Shown here: piece after piece, positions 43,301 to 54,800 of the stretch
How the letters are laid out: every line of letters starts with the position of its first letter
Position numbering within the stretch: position 1 is the first letter of the stretch
Origin: Leidyana gryllorum EB-2025a
Taxonomy: Eukaryota > Apicomplexa
DNA length: 64,000 nt
Direction of reading: 5' to 3'
NCBI GenBank assembly: GCA_048772705.1
Contig: JBLWGC010000102.1
Coordinates: 33,382 to 97,381, forward strand
Position numbers and translations under genes: made by a program
Notes under the pieces: model-generated
Databases searched by the model: none
What the model saw: the letters and a program-made list of their open reading frames with translations, nothing else
Told to the model about the DNA's origin: nothing

Positions 43301-45197
43301 AACGATGCATTCGGTGGATGATGCCAAGACATAGTTGTTGGGGGGTTGTTGCAGCATCGGCACCATTCCGGTTTGGGGGGTGGTTTGCGGCCCAGGGGCA
43401 GGTGTGGAAGATATAACACCAATCGATACAGAGTCGCCACTAAGTTTGCCCTCGTTTGTGATCTGAACAATCTCGTGTCCTTCCACCTGCACTTGTTGGC
43501 GGAAACTGTTTTGAGCGCTCGATCCCGACTCGGTTTGGGTATGGACGACTTGTTGTAGAGACGACTGGTGTTGGTGTTGTTCCTGGACGACTTGTTGTAG
43601 AGACGACTGGTGTTGGTGTTGTTCCTGGACGACTTGTTGTAGAGACGACTGGTGTTGGTGTTGTTCCTGGACGACTTGTTGTAGAGACGACTGGTGTTGG
43701 TGTTGTTCCTGGACGCATTTGGAGGAGGAAAGGTTGGATTGCTGAGAGTGTGGCGACTCTGGTGGGGTCGTCACAACCTGTTGAGGGGTAGTGGAGTGTT
43801 CAGAATTGGTCATTGGCGCCGACGGCAACGGCGGGGCTTGAGTTTGCGGCAGCCCGGTGATTGGTGCAGGAACTTGTTGTTGTGATTGAGTGGTTTGTGG
43901 CTGTAACTGGCCGGCTTGTTGTGACTGGACGAGCTCGGGTTGGTGCTGAGCAGCGGGTTTTTGTTGGGGGAGGAGGTGTGTCGACACGACTTGTTGGACT
44001 TGTTGAGGTTGTGACAGGACGCCGGTCAATAGAGAAGGCGATTCTGTCACGCTGGCAGTGGTATGGACTTGAATATGCGTCGGTTGGTGGGCTGCAATGG
44101 AGGAGGCCGCTGCGGAGGAGACAACCTGAGGCTGTTGGGGGTTGGAGACGGTGTTCTCCTGTTGCCATTTGGGGCTCGATAGATTGGCATTGTCTGTCGC
44201 AGCGAACAGCCAATGATTGCGATCGAGGTTCCCAGGCATTTGAAGCGGCTTGCCTTTGGACAAAAGTTGTCCAGGAGCAGGTGTATCAGCCACAGTGGTT
44301 AAGACTGTACTTCGTTGGGGATGTGAAGGCTCAATGAAGCGGAGGTCGGAAGTAGTAGTGGTCATACGGGTTTCACCACCGGCTTGAACGACCATATTAC
44401 CGACACCACAGAGCCAAGGCTTGTTGTTATCTTGTTGAACATTGAAAGGGGCATTGACGGTGGTAGCAACCAGTGAGGCCGTCTCAGACATCGGTTCCGT
44501 CCCACCGCCCATATATGTTGCCTCGGTTGTGAACTGCTGTTGCTGTTTCAATTGCTCTTCTTCCAAATGCTGGATGAGTTCACGTTGCTGAACAATGAAT
44601 TCGTGTGCTTGCGCGCGCAGCGGGTCCATCTCGGGATCTGGCAGCGGGAAGGTGGAAGGAACAGTAAATGACGTAGGCCCGCCAGTGGCAGTCGCCGGGT
44701 CCTCAGTTGTCGTCGGGGCGACCGATTCCATTATAGATTGCTCTTCAACTGTTCGTTCAGTCGACATCGGCGGCAGATCTTCGGTACCCTCACGCTCCAT
44801 TGTCACTTCTCTGATCACTTCTTCATCTTCAATGACGGGATTCAGGTGCGCAGGTGCCTCAAAATTATGAGAGTGGCTAACCTCATTACATCCGCAACAC
44901 GCCTGACGAGGTTTCACGCGATCCCGGAGCGCCATTCGACGTGATACGGCTTCTTCTGCCGCCGCAGATATCTGAGACATTCCGTCTTCTGTTCCCAAAG
45001 GTACCCCGATATCGAACTTTGGGCGGGCTACTGGCCCGAAACATCCCGGTGTGCGACCTCGTCGGGGGGTCTCAGTAGGTACCACCATTGAAGACGAGGT
45101 CGTACTGCCGTTACCACGGCGCTTACGATGACGTTTAACACCAACGCCGATCGATCCCGGCGAACTACGACGTTGCGTCGACACACTTTGGCTGTCC
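40358..45197 (-). CDS. Alveolin (inner membrane complex protein) with Gln-rich repeats
   Basis: Intermediate-filament-like protein of the alveolar sub-pellicular network, diagnostic of Alveolata. Three introns are supported by phase: about 42577-42618, 42241..42289 and 41801..41904. The long N-terminal part (about 860 codons) is Gln/Ser/Thr/Pro-rich with a 4 x 14-residue repeat. Then comes the alveolin domain of valine/lysine/proline repeats: RVEVPVHEEKTTRVPKKEVR, IVEVQKVVEVPQVQEVIVSK, VERPVEQVVYKPVIVP, EKKFVQERVVIVPRYIDQKI. The C-terminal half is again low complexity, with a Gln/Leu coiled segment (LQQLKSQLQQLQ) and a basic tail (MKKNKRRKGRS). Chosen start is the ATG at 45195-45197; upstream codons to 45442 are open but lie in the opposite gene's region. 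About 1500 aa, large for the family. Divergent from a TM gene, 59 bp apart. Confidence 0.9.
43544..43711. repeat. Four identical tandem 42-bp repeats inside the alveolin gene
   Basis: The 42-nt unit occurs four times in a row without an interruption and encodes, on the minus strand, the 14-residue unit VVQEQHQHQSSLQQ. The copies look identical at the nucleotide level, so the array expanded recently or is being homogenised. It lies in the Gln-rich N-terminal region and keeps frame. Confidence 0.92.
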
Positions 45198-45256
45198 ATC
45201 GCCAAAAAAGCTATGTAGGTAGATCTGAATTTCCCCGAGTATACAAAAAAAAATCT

Positions 45257-46063
45257 ATGATGCGCTACGAGGAGAGGGACCCAATTGAGGATATCAGCTT
45301 GATTGATCAGGGGATCCCAGCTCTCCCTGAGAAGTACGTGGGAGCACCCAATGCTCGACCAAAAGGTCCCACCAGACCTGATTGGGTTCCTGAGCCCAAA
45401 TTTCTCCCCAAGGAGAGCACCATGCGACATCAGCAATCTCAACTCCCTCCCTTCTCCTCTTCGCCATCACAGGGAAAGGCTCCGCAGCCCAAAACAGGGT
45501 CAGATGTCCATACTCTCAGTGATGGGACGGGAAATGCTCAAGCGCAATCTCAAGCTCAATTTCAACCTCATTCTGAAGGTGCGAAGGGCAAGAATTTGGC
45601 TTTTTCTTCAGGTTACAACACCAGTGCGGTTTATAGTAAAGAGTTAAAATCAACGGATGAGTCCTGGACTCCCACACCCACTACTTCGGTCGAGCCAGTG
45701 GTTGGAAAACGAATCTCCAATTGTGAACATGAGCACGTTGACGCTTGGAAAGCAAAGTTAGCAGCTTATGCAGCTGCCAGACAGGGGTCCAAACCATCAA
45801 CGCGTCGCTTTGAACACCCTATATTCGCCTCGCGTGATGATTTCGGAGGCTTAGGTGATTCACCAGTGAGCATGGTGGTCGCAGGGGCGACTGTGGGCGC
45901 TTGTGTCATTACGGTGGCTCTATTAGCCGGCTGGGCATTCCTTTCTTGCAGTGGGAGTAGGGCAAGACGCACGCATCAAGTTCAGCAGAAAACACGAAAT
46001 GACCCAAGTCGCACTGGAGCTCACCGACAGCGAAGGGTTCAGTCCCGGGGACGTTACAACTAA
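45257..46063 (+). CDS. Unknown single-pass membrane protein
   Basis: Intronless, about 268 aa, start at the ATGATG at 45257. The N-terminal 200 residues are polar with an early conserved-looking stretch (RYEERDPIEDISLIDQGIPA) and long Ser/Gln/Pro-rich regions. A transmembrane segment follows near residues 205-227 (MVVAGATVGACVITVALLAG), then a basic tail rich in Arg/Gln. No signal peptide is visible, so a tail-proximal anchor is likely. Head to head with the alveolin gene, which may hint at a pellicle role, but that is only positional. Confidence 0.6.
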   Translation: MMRYEERDPIEDISLIDQGIPALPEKYVGAPNARPKGPTRPDWVPEPKFLPKESTMRHQQSQLPPFSSSPSQGKAPQPKTGSDVHTLSDGTGNAQAQSQAQFQPHSEGAKGKNLAFSSGYNTSAVYSKELKSTDESWTPTPTTSVEPVVGKRISNCEHEHVDAWKAKLAAYAAARQGSKPSTRRFEHPIFASRDDFGGLGDSPVSMVVAGATVGACVITVALLAGWAFLSCSGSRARRTHQVQQKTRNDPSRTGAHRQRRVQSRGRYN

Positions 46064-46336
46064 GAACAAACCTGATATGTGCAATAATGCAGTGCTTATA
46101 GTTAAGTTGGTGGTGAATGGATGGATAGTACATTATCAAAGTCGTCTGGACAAACATTTAGCGCGCGCCAAATAAGCTTGTCAATCGTTCCTGAGTCGGA
46201 GGACGGTGTGGTGAAAGACCATATAAAGTCTGACTGGGGCAGATAACGCAAAGAACACCGAGTTGAGTGTTCGAAAATTGAGTTCGGCCCCAGATTCAGG
46301 GCAATTTGGGTTTTTCTGTATACCTTACCTACCATA

Positions 46337-47596
46337 ATGTGGGAGGGTTTGAAGATTCCGCTTTGTGTATTGTTTTTGTCGACACTGACAGTGTCAGTTG
46401 GCGCTAACGATGGTGTCTCAGACAGGCTTGGTGTTGTACGTTCTTCAACTAGGAGTGTTTTATATGGTCGGAATCTGAAGGATTCTGAGTGCCCTCTGGG
46501 CGATATACCTATTGCTTATATAAATATGGAAAGTCAGTTTGAACGACGAGCTGCCTTTGAAGTTGGTTTGCAAGGCTGTCATGGGCGGGTGACCAGGATC
46601 GCGGCTGTCGACGCCAAAAATATGACAGACCTCGAGACTCGATGGCCTTCGACAGACCATATGAGAGAAGTGATTCGGACTAGAAGTGAATCGTCTAATG
46701 TCCGTGTGGCAGCCCCATCGAAGAATTTGGACAACTCTAATTTAACCGACGTAATTGAAGAGTATCTGCGAGCGAGGGGTGGTCGATCTCGAGGAGAAGC
46801 AGCTCTAGTTTTTGGTCATACGTACGCAGTGAAGCATTTATACGAGAATACGGAAGATGACTATGGAGTGGCGGTCGAAGACGACGCGGTACTATCAATA
46901 TCACGTCTTCACTTTCACACTCTACGGAGCGCCCTGCGACAAGTCGACGGTCCGGCGTCGCGGACTCCCGATTGGGCCGTCTTACAATTATTTGCGAACG
47001 GAGGAGACGAGCTCATGATTGATGGAATGAAACTGCTCGAGGTGATGTTCGACACGAGCGTAAAGCGGATATCGAGATGGGGAACCGTGGCTTTGGCCTG
47101 GAACCGGCAGGGAATGAAATTCCAGTTGGACCGTCAGATGGATGAACAGCGTGTCCGTCCACGTTGTCCACTGGACATTACGCCATGTGTAGCGGATTTG
47201 GCCTTACGAAGACACCATCTGGCCGTTCCCTCGTGGAGCTATAACCGTCTAATTGAGCAGGATTCCGGTTTACGTCACTTTCGCAACTCAGACGGACGAG
47301 CCCATCAGACTCTGAAAACTGGCCGACACCATCGGCTGGCTGCTCGCAACATTCAAGTGGCCTTACAGCATTTTGAACTGGTACAATTTGCAGCTGCTTC
47401 GGTGATGGGAACTCTTGGAGACTCTGAACTTCTTCTTTTTGGTCCAGACCCCACCCGAAGTCTCCACAGGATTGTTTCGTTTGCCTACCATCTTGTTATT
47501 GACGGGCACTCCCCAGCTAAGGACACCCCTTGGTACAAAGGCTGGGTCAGAATTTTGACACACACCCTGACACCCAAGATTGTTTGGACCCTTTAG
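46337..47596 (+). CDS. Family 25-like glycosyltransferase, secretory
   Basis: Intronless, 419 aa. A signal peptide (MWEGLKIPLCVLFLSTLTVS) is followed by features of the GT25/LPS glycosyltransferase family: strand plus 'eR' motif IAYINMESQFERRAAFEVGL, then RVTRIAAVDAKNM, the acidic-loop motif RGEAALVFGHTYAVKHLY, and the DxD-like VAVEDDAVLS. GT25 members transfer galactose or glucose, for example collagen hydroxylysine galactosyltransferases. Acceptor unknown. The C-terminal 130 residues are not conserved and end with a hydrophobic tail. Three potential N-glycosylation sites lie in the N-terminal third (NMT, NDG region, NLT). The 273 bp upstream of the start holds no gene. Confidence 0.65.
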   Translation: MWEGLKIPLCVLFLSTLTVSVGANDGVSDRLGVVRSSTRSVLYGRNLKDSECPLGDIPIAYINMESQFERRAAFEVGLQGCHGRVTRIAAVDAKNMTDLETRWPSTDHMREVIRTRSESSNVRVAAPSKNLDNSNLTDVIEEYLRARGGRSRGEAALVFGHTYAVKHLYENTEDDYGVAVEDDAVLSISRLHFHTLRSALRQVDGPASRTPDWAVLQLFANGGDELMIDGMKLLEVMFDTSVKRISRWGTVALAWNRQGMKFQLDRQMDEQRVRPRCPLDITPCVADLALRRHHLAVPSWSYNRLIEQDSGLRHFRNSDGRAHQTLKTGRHHRLAARNIQVALQHFELVQFAAASVMGTLGDSELLLFGPDPTRSLHRIVSFAYHLVIDGHSPAKDTPWYKGWVRILTHTLTPKIVWTL

Positions 47597-47648
47597 TCAA
47601 TCAACGAACGATATAGCTTTAGTTCTTTTCGGTCTCCCTCGTTTGAAA

Positions 47649-47964
47649 ATGGTAATCCTCCCTTCTTCTACCCCCTAGTCGGCAAGTAAATATGTATAAC
47701 AGGCTCTTCCTCGTGCAATTAAGCAACGGGCTGTCGTCCCAAAGAAGTCGGAGCGTCCTCAGACCGAACAGCCGGCCAGCCCCAATGATTCCGGGGTGAG
47801 CCGCGTTGGGCCAGTCGTCTTTGTCCTGATCGCTATGCTCGTCTTTGGCCCAGGTAACTAAGTCTTAGTTTCCAGCCCGCCTGTCCTCTCACAATATCAT
47901 TTCATTTTCAGCCCTCATCAAGGTCATCGCTGCGTTGACTGGCAGCAAAATGCCCATGCTCTAA
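47649..47964 (+). CDS. RAMP4/SERP-type ER translocon-associated protein
   Basis: Tail-anchored protein of about 65 residues that binds the Sec61 translocon and stabilises new membrane proteins. Four exons. Exon 1 is just the ATG; introns are 27 nt (47652..47678), 30 nt (47694..47723) and 58 nt (47854..47911). Splicing gives MSASKYQRAVVPKKSERPQ, a Pro/Ser linker, and the C-terminal anchor RVGPVVFVLIAMLVFGPALI with a short tail (KMPML). The layout (short basic N-terminus, 'vGP' before the anchor) matches RAMP4/SERP. The two small introns are needed: unspliced reading meets stop codons at once. Too small for most gene finders. Confidence 0.75.
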
Positions 47965-48098
47965 TGTGATCCTCTGTGTAGTCGCGTGGGAGAGGGAGAA
48001 GAGAGGGGACGGACGACACACACACACACCCCCCCAGAGACCCAGTCAGAATCACGCCCACGAAACTGGACAGCGTGTTATTAACGTTTTCGTCCGCT

Positions 48099-50060
48099 TC
48101 AGACCTGTTGTAGCCCAGTTGAGTTTCCATATACCTGAGACGAAGAAGTTTGGGTTGTGCTGCTGGTTGAGCGTCGTCGAATCTCTCGGGCGAGTCGTAT
48201 TGGTAGTCTGGTTTCCAGGCTGTTTTGAGGAAAGTGTCCATTAAATGGCTGTGTAAGATCGACTGTGCATCTGAGAGGACATACGGGACTGTATCTCAAC
48301 CACTGGTCTATGCAGTTCTTGTGGAATATGTGACAGCACGGTAGCACCCGCACCAAGTCGCTCGTGACAAACGAGGCCAGACACACCGAACAGCACCCGA
48401 CTTCTTTCTCTTCGACCCCGGCGTCTTGAACTTCAATGAAAGAGCAGCTCGTGGGGGGTGGGGCCGCAGGACGTCTGATGCCCAGCGAGCGGGGACTTCT
48501 CAACGGATGCCAGTTGGTGGCGTCATCACCGTTGTTGGCTGCTTGAGGATCGTTCCCTCCCACGAATACAGCTTCGCTCTCGCTCCACAGAGGCGACTCT
48601 GTCGTTGTTTGACCAATAGTCGCCGGCTGAGGCCCTTTGGCCGCGGTGAAGTTCACCATCTCGACACTCACTGCATCCACTGTGCTGCCAGTTGGTGCCG
48701 TCTCTTGCCTTGGCGCCTGATCGCCCGGTTTCACCCAGTTGGAGTTCCACTTCATCTCGAGGAAGGTCTCCACACTGCTGGGAGGGGCGCGGGCCGGGAC
48801 TGAGGTGCTGACTCTCCCCACAATGGTCAGAGCACTCCGCCTCGCGAGACTCTCAGCCAGATCCAACGGATGCTGGCGGGAGAATATACTGAGCCACGCC
48901 AGGCCGGGCACGTGCTTTCGGTAAACCAAATAGACGAGGCCACAGAACATAATGGTCAAGTTGAAGGGGCTGAGAACGAGGAAGACTGTGAGAGATTTGA
49001 ACATCAACTCGATCATCTGCCGCTCATTTGGATCCATAATCGCCTTGAGTAGCGGTACCAACATTGTCAGGCCGGGAGCGGGTGTGATGCCGGGAACCGT
49101 AGTGATGCGAACGGGTCCCTGCGGGATGCTCGGCCCCCAGAACCATACAGTGCCCCACAGGCCATGAGTTCCCATGTACTTTAGGAGGAGAGCCAACGGA
49201 TATATAGTGGAGAAGAAAAAGGCTATACCATGCGCGAGGCGACAACACAGAAACGCTTCGCTTTCCCGTAATAGAGTGACCAAGTCGATACGCACATCGC
49301 TAATCTCGTTCTCATTCTCAGCTTGGGGCGACGCGAACGCACGACTCCCTATCAGGTACAAATCTCGCAGTACCACGATTATCACTCCAATCCGGAACAC
49401 TGTAGTCACCTGCCACATCATAACCCACAAACCAATGCCCGCATTGAGCTCAGCGTCCCGAACCAGCGTACAGAGACGCATCACTCCAAATGTCATACCC
49501 CCCTCATATAAGGCCATTATCAGTCCCAAGACATGAAACGCGAATAGAAACGCTATACATTTCTTAGGATCGAGCTTGAGTGGTGGGACAGGTCCCAGTG
49601 TGACCTGTGAATTAAGCCTGCGAACTTGTGAAGGATATCTAATCACGGCGATCCCGAGCCGAATGGCTCGAACCAATCTCATGTGCGACACCCGACGCTT
49701 GAAGCGGGTCCAACAATTCGGCAAACCAACTCGCGCGTCCATTCTGCGATAATCCGCTCGAGCAGCTGCCGTCGATCGATGACTCCGCGAAGAAGGCAAT
49801 GAGCTGTTGTACCCACTGCTATCATCAAGATCGGGATCGTACAATATTCGCCCGTTCAGCTCCAAGTCTTCTTCTTCCGATTGGGACCTCGCAGGCACCA
49901 AAAACGGACCCGGCCGCGGAGTGTTGCCAGGGACACCACTTGCACGAACATGAGACGACGACCCAAACGAAGGGGGACCACTGCGTGCCATATGACCCAG
50001 TGAGCTCGGAGGACGGTATGAGCCGCTTGACGACGTCCCGGGCGTGAATGAAGCACTCAT
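48099..50060 (-). CDS. Multi-TM RING-H2 E3 ubiquitin ligase
   Basis: Intronless, 653 aa. Ser/Gly/Pro-rich N-terminus, then four or more transmembrane segments in residues about 175-400: IAFLFAFHVLGLIMALY, IGLWVMMWQVTTVFRIGVII, GIAFFFSTIYPLALLLKYMG, FLVLSPFNLTIMFCGLVYLV. The C-terminal RING-H2 has CCSVCLASFV, VLPCCHIFHKNCIDQWL and a final CPLRC, giving C-x2-C ... C-x-H-x2-H-x2-C ... C-x2-C. Membrane RING ligases of this type act in ER or endosomal protein quality control. Its ATG (50058-50060) overlaps the TGA of the upstream Tat-SF1-like gene (50057-50059) on the same strand, an arrangement unusual for nuclear genes. Confidence 0.85.
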   Translation of the reverse strand: MSASFTPGTSSSGSYRPPSSLGHMARSGPPSFGSSSHVRASGVPGNTPRPGPFLVPARSQSEEEDLELNGRILYDPDLDDSSGYNSSLPSSRSHRSTAAARADYRRMDARVGLPNCWTRFKRRVSHMRLVRAIRLGIAVIRYPSQVRRLNSQVTLGPVPPLKLDPKKCIAFLFAFHVLGLIMALYEGGMTFGVMRLCTLVRDAELNAGIGLWVMMWQVTTVFRIGVIIVVLRDLYLIGSRAFASPQAENENEISDVRIDLVTLLRESEAFLCCRLAHGIAFFFSTIYPLALLLKYMGTHGLWGTVWFWGPSIPQGPVRITTVPGITPAPGLTMLVPLLKAIMDPNERQMIELMFKSLTVFLVLSPFNLTIMFCGLVYLVYRKHVPGLAWLSIFSRQHPLDLAESLARRSALTIVGRVSTSVPARAPPSSVETFLEMKWNSNWVKPGDQAPRQETAPTGSTVDAVSVEMVNFTAAKGPQPATIGQTTTESPLWSESEAVFVGGNDPQAANNGDDATNWHPLRSPRSLGIRRPAAPPPTSCSFIEVQDAGVEEKEVGCCSVCLASFVTSDLVRVLPCCHIFHKNCIDQWLRYSPVCPLRCTVDLTQPFNGHFPQNSLETRLPIRLAREIRRRSTSSTTQTSSSQVYGNSTGLQQV

Positions 50061-51802
50061 GAGTTGCCAGTAGACAGTGACGCCTGTTTGTACAACAGAA
50101 CAAGAGCTTTTTCAATCGGAATCATCGCCACCCTCGGCTTGGACAGCAAACTCCTCATCACTGCTTTGTGCCTCCAACCAATCACCAAACTGTTCAAGTT
50201 TGGCTGTATAATCGACTTGATGGGTTTCCTGTAGCGTTCACGCAATGTAGACCAAAGAACCCATCCTCGGCCACTTACCTCCCTCGGGACGGACAACGCA
50301 TCACCAACCTCGGGAGCGCCTTTGGCGCTGGCCTGTGTCCCAACCAGCTCGCCCACTTGAGGCGGGAGCATCAACTGAGGAGATACCCCCGCAGCCTGGA
50401 GCCACAGTCTATCAATGGCATCCAGATCATACGGGTTGGTGAAGGCATCTTCATCATCAGTGACTGTTTGGGCCAGGAGATCAGTGATACCATCATAGAA
50501 CCCAATGTTTGAGGGTTTGTTTTCGTACCCCGGGTACAACCGGAGAGGGGACAAGTCAACATCTTCCAGCCGAAGTCTATTGAGTAATGCATCCGCGTCT
50601 TCGGTCTTCTTGAACTTGAGGCACACCACTCCTTGAGGGTGTCGCTGTGGGCATAAGCAGTGTGGGCTGGAGATATATTAGGGGAGGGTGACTTACAGCT
50701 ATCGCTAAAACTTTGCGAGTTGTCACCTGCATCTTGTCCAGCTGCTGACTTATGGCTGTTGCCACAAAGTTGTAAAACTGAGAGGTTGCCGGGTACAATC
50801 TGGTGTGATCCTCGGTGAAACACGGACGCAGCAACAGGATACGGGCGCTCCCTTTCGTTTTGGCAAAGGACGGAGTGTCCTCTGCCCAACTCATCATTCT
50901 CAATTCCTCATTCCGAGCAGCAATCCTTCGTTTCTTGGCGGTTTCTCGGGATATCGCATTGCCTTCCGGTGCCGACTGTTCGGCTCCCGGTTGTTTCTGT
51001 TGATCAAACTTGGCCAACTCCACATGTATCTGAACTGTGTCATCCAGCCAGCTTTGGTCCAAATACTTGACAGCGAGCTCGGGGCTCTCCGGTTTGGCAT
51101 AGACGACCAATGCGTCACCGGTGGGCTCCCCCTCTGCATTCTTATAGTATTTGATATGAGGTTTTATCGTCTCGGGATGTATCTTTAGAACACCCACACG
51201 CTTCATATGTCTCTCGAATAGGTCAGTGTCGAGCGGGTTGGGCAGCCCGGTAACATACACAGCAGTATTCTTGCGAGCTTCCCGACCATTGCCGTTCTGC
51301 CCGCCTCGAGCTCTTTTCTTCTTCGAATTGGGGGCCTTGGCCGCCGCCTTTCCAGCGGCTCGTCCCGAAGACGGTTGCTCCGCTGCCATCGACTGATTGC
51401 CGTCTCCACTGTCATTGGGCTTTGCCGCGGGCTTATCTTCAGCAAGCGGCAGTTCGGAGGGCTTTCCAGACCTTTCATCAGCAGCCGAAGGTATCTCGCT
51501 GGGAACAGCCTGTTGCTGATTTGTTATAAAAGCCTGAAGCCCAGAGAGGTCTTCGTCTTCTTCTTCTTCGTCATCTTCGGTCGCCAGGAGGTCACGCAGT
51601 TCCGTTTCACCCAACGGACGCCACTCAGACTCCTCGTCCACCTTTCGAACAGACGCGAGACCATCAATGGTCCCCCTGTGAAGGATTCAAGTGTGCTGTA
51701 CGTGACACACTTCACTTACTCTCGAAACAGCTCCACCACCTGCGCATCCGTCAGGAGTCGCAATTGGTTATCAGCACTCAGTTGACCTTCGACTTCCCAC
51801 AT
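50057..51802 (-). CDS. Tat-SF1/CUS2-type splicing factor (two RRMs)
   Basis: U2 snRNP-associated factor family that helps U2 assembly. Three exons: exon 1 (ATG 51800-51802) MWEVEGQLSADNQLR...ELFRE is joined to GTIDGLASVRKVDEESEWRP; a second intron (about 50641-50698) joins KVLAIA to RHPQGVVCLKFKKTEDAD. RRM1: NTAVYVTGLPNPLDTDLFER with IHPETIKPHIKYYKNAEGEP and GDALVVYAKPESPELAVKYL. RRM2 is the degenerate UHM-like second domain (ARILLLRPCFTED ... GVVCLKFKKT). The order and the 'GDALV.Y.k.ESvelA..yLD' strip are typical of Tat-SF1. The C-terminal 130 residues are extra. The stop TGA overlaps the start of the RING gene. Confidence 0.85.
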
Positions 51803-51890
51803 TCTAATGGTTGAAAAAAGGTTGTGAGAGAGGTGGTAGGGGGCGTCGGTTCTATCTATCTAAGGGTTCAAGTCTATACACATCCATCAA

Positions 51891-54800
51891 TCACTCAGAG
51901 TCTGAGTCTCCCAACTCAAAGGCACCATCATCCTCCTCACTCTCCTCCTCCTCCATGACCTCTTCATCTTCTTCCTCCTCGCTGTCGGACACAATCATCG
52001 CAGCCTTCTTCTTGGGCGCCGCGGCAGCCTTGCGAGGTTGACTGGTGCTGGCTGCCGGTTTGCGCACCGCATTCAATAATCCCTGATCATCACTGTCGGA
52101 AATGTCTGCTGGGGAACTCCGACCACTGGAGCTCGAAGTGAAACCGCCCTGCAACAAACTCTATCCCACACATCGCTGAGGAGTTCATCCTTACCATGAC
52201 GCCACGAGGTACCTTCTTCACGGGCTCCGCCGTCTTAGGGGCCGCTCTCTTCAGACGCCCACCACCAGTGGTCGATGAGCTCGTCGTTGTACCGATCTTC
52301 TCCGGGCCTGCGGCCAGTGAGCCGCTTTGAGATGTAACATCTTTGCCTAACAGGGTGTCGAAAACACTTGGCTTGACTTCCTTCTCAGCTGCAAGTTTGG
52401 CTCGTAACCTCTCCATCAGCGAGAAGTCGCGCGGTGGACTCGTAGGCGCGGCAGGAGCCCCGAACAGGGAGGACATTGAGCTTTGAGCCGTTGGGGGAGG
52501 TTTCACGGGATCCGCCGCAGCTTTCTTCGCTGGCGCTTCAGCAACCTTCGGTTCAGACTTTACTTTCTTAGTGCTGGTGGCTGCCTTAGCCCTCCCACGC
52601 CGCTGGGGACCAGTCGACATGGATGAAATGTTGTTGCCGGCTTTCTGTCGCAAGGCTTCATCCTTCGCTTGATCTTTGGCAAGCTGAACCTCGAAATCAT
52701 CGATGGCCGACTCGAGTTTGTCAAGATCTGTCTTCCACAAATCCTCCGGTGTCAACCTTCTGAACGTTTCGAGCTCCTGTTCTTTATTCTGCAGCTGTTT
52801 CTGGAGGTCGGAAACCTTTTCAGCCGTAAGGTTCCATAGCGACATGCCAACAAGATAGTCGTAATCCCTCGCAGTTGACTCCTCTGGATTCTCTGCAGCA
52901 GCCACTTCTTCCTCGTCGGGTTCCCGAACTATGCCATCCTCATCAATTTCGCCCTGCATGGTCGGGTTCGTGGTATTGTATCGGTCATTGATCTGCTTCA
53001 TGGTGTCAAAGCCCCTCTTCTTCAGGTCGGCCACCAGCTCCAACCGCTTTCGTTTGTGCACAATGAGGTCATTCTCGATGACTTGAGTCACAAACTTGAG
53101 CTTATTGGTTACCAAACAGCACTCTTTCTCCAACAAGTTGAGCAGGTGACGTTTACGTCTATGATAGTAATCAAGTCGCACACGTGCGAACGCCTTCATG
53201 ATATCGAGTTCGGTATCAAACTTCTGTACCAATCCGTCGTGCGTGAACAAAGTCATATTGGTGGTTGCAATAGACTTCCTCAGTCTGAATACTTTCTCCA
53301 ACCCCTCTTGTTCCGCCAGAGCGAGTTGATCGGGAGCCATCTTGACGGTGAAGTGGATATGTTCGTGTGAACTGTTATCCCGGTAGTCTTGAATCATGTA
53401 TTTGAAGGCTCGGACGGCGACTGGGCCACTCCCCGCTTTAGCTTTGGCTTTGGCTCCCGCTTTGGCCTTTGCCTTCGCCTTGGGGACAGCTGCTCGTTTG
53501 GGAGCAGATCGGCCTTGTGCTCTGTTTTCAGCAGCTTCCTCTTCTGTCATACTCCAGGCCAACCACTCATCTAGGAAGTCCTTGTATGGCTGCGTCCACT
53601 GGCGGACTGGGAGTTCCGTGATGACCAGAGTGTCTTCACTGGTCTTTTCGATGATACCGACACTATCGTATCCATTATCCTTCTTGTTCTGGGGCTCGAT
53701 GCGTCCTCTGAAACCACGGTACCAGGGTATCATGGGTTCCATGCGCTCGCCAATGATGAACTTTCGAAGATTGGCAATAATTTCACGCGGGTTGTAGTTG
53801 GGCACACTGCAGGACCATCCCGTACCTATTCCGTCACCGCCGTTGACGAGGATGAGTGGTATGACAGGAATGTACCATTTGGGTTCAATCACGCGGCCTT
53901 CTTCGTTATTGTAAGAGAGCAGTTCCTCATCGGCGGCAACGAAGATGTGTCGAGCTACAGTGGTGAGACGTGTGTAGATGTAACGACTGGCGGACGCGTC
54001 TTTGCCTCCCTCTTTCCGGCTTCCGAACTGACCGCAGGGGTCAAGTATATTGAGATTGTTGCTGCCGACAAAGTTTTGAGCCATATTCACGATGGTCCCT
54101 TCCATTGAGGTTTCACCGTGATGGTAGCAACTGACATCAGAAACGTAGGCAGCGAGCTGAGCAACTTTCATCTCGGACTTGATGAGGTTCTTCTTGAGGA
54201 CGCCAAAGAGAACTTTCCTTTGTCCCGGTTTCCAGCCGTCGACCAGATTGGGAATACTCCTTTCTGTGTCATACTTACTGAAGAGGACGAGTTCCTTGTT
54301 GACAAAGTCTTTGTAGGTGACGACTTTCTCCCGATGGTCCAAATATGTCCCTTCTTGGAAACTTTGGATCCAAGCTTTACGGTCTTCGGCCCTTTTGGAG
54401 TTGAAGGCCATATCGATGAGCTCAAAGTCGTTTTCGTCCTCATAGTCGAACTCGAGTTGATGCTTGTCCAACTGGCTAAAGTACTGTTTGAACTCCTTGT
54501 CGTCTGATGTACCGAGCCCCTTATAATACTTTACTTTCCATCCTTTCCCGTTGTCATGAAGTTTCTTCCAATGTTCGTATTCGGTTAAAGTATAGAAAGC
54601 GATTTCTTCGCCTTTGCGTCGGTTCACCTTGACAATGGGAGTGACAAACTCTTTGAGGAAGCCGCGTGCGCGAAGGAGATCGGGCCAGAAATGTTGAAGA
54701 AAGTTGATGAGTAATCCTTTGATGTGACTTCCGTCAGCATCTTGATCTGTCATAATCATTATTGAGCCGTAACGGAGCTGTTTGGGATCGATCTCCTTTT

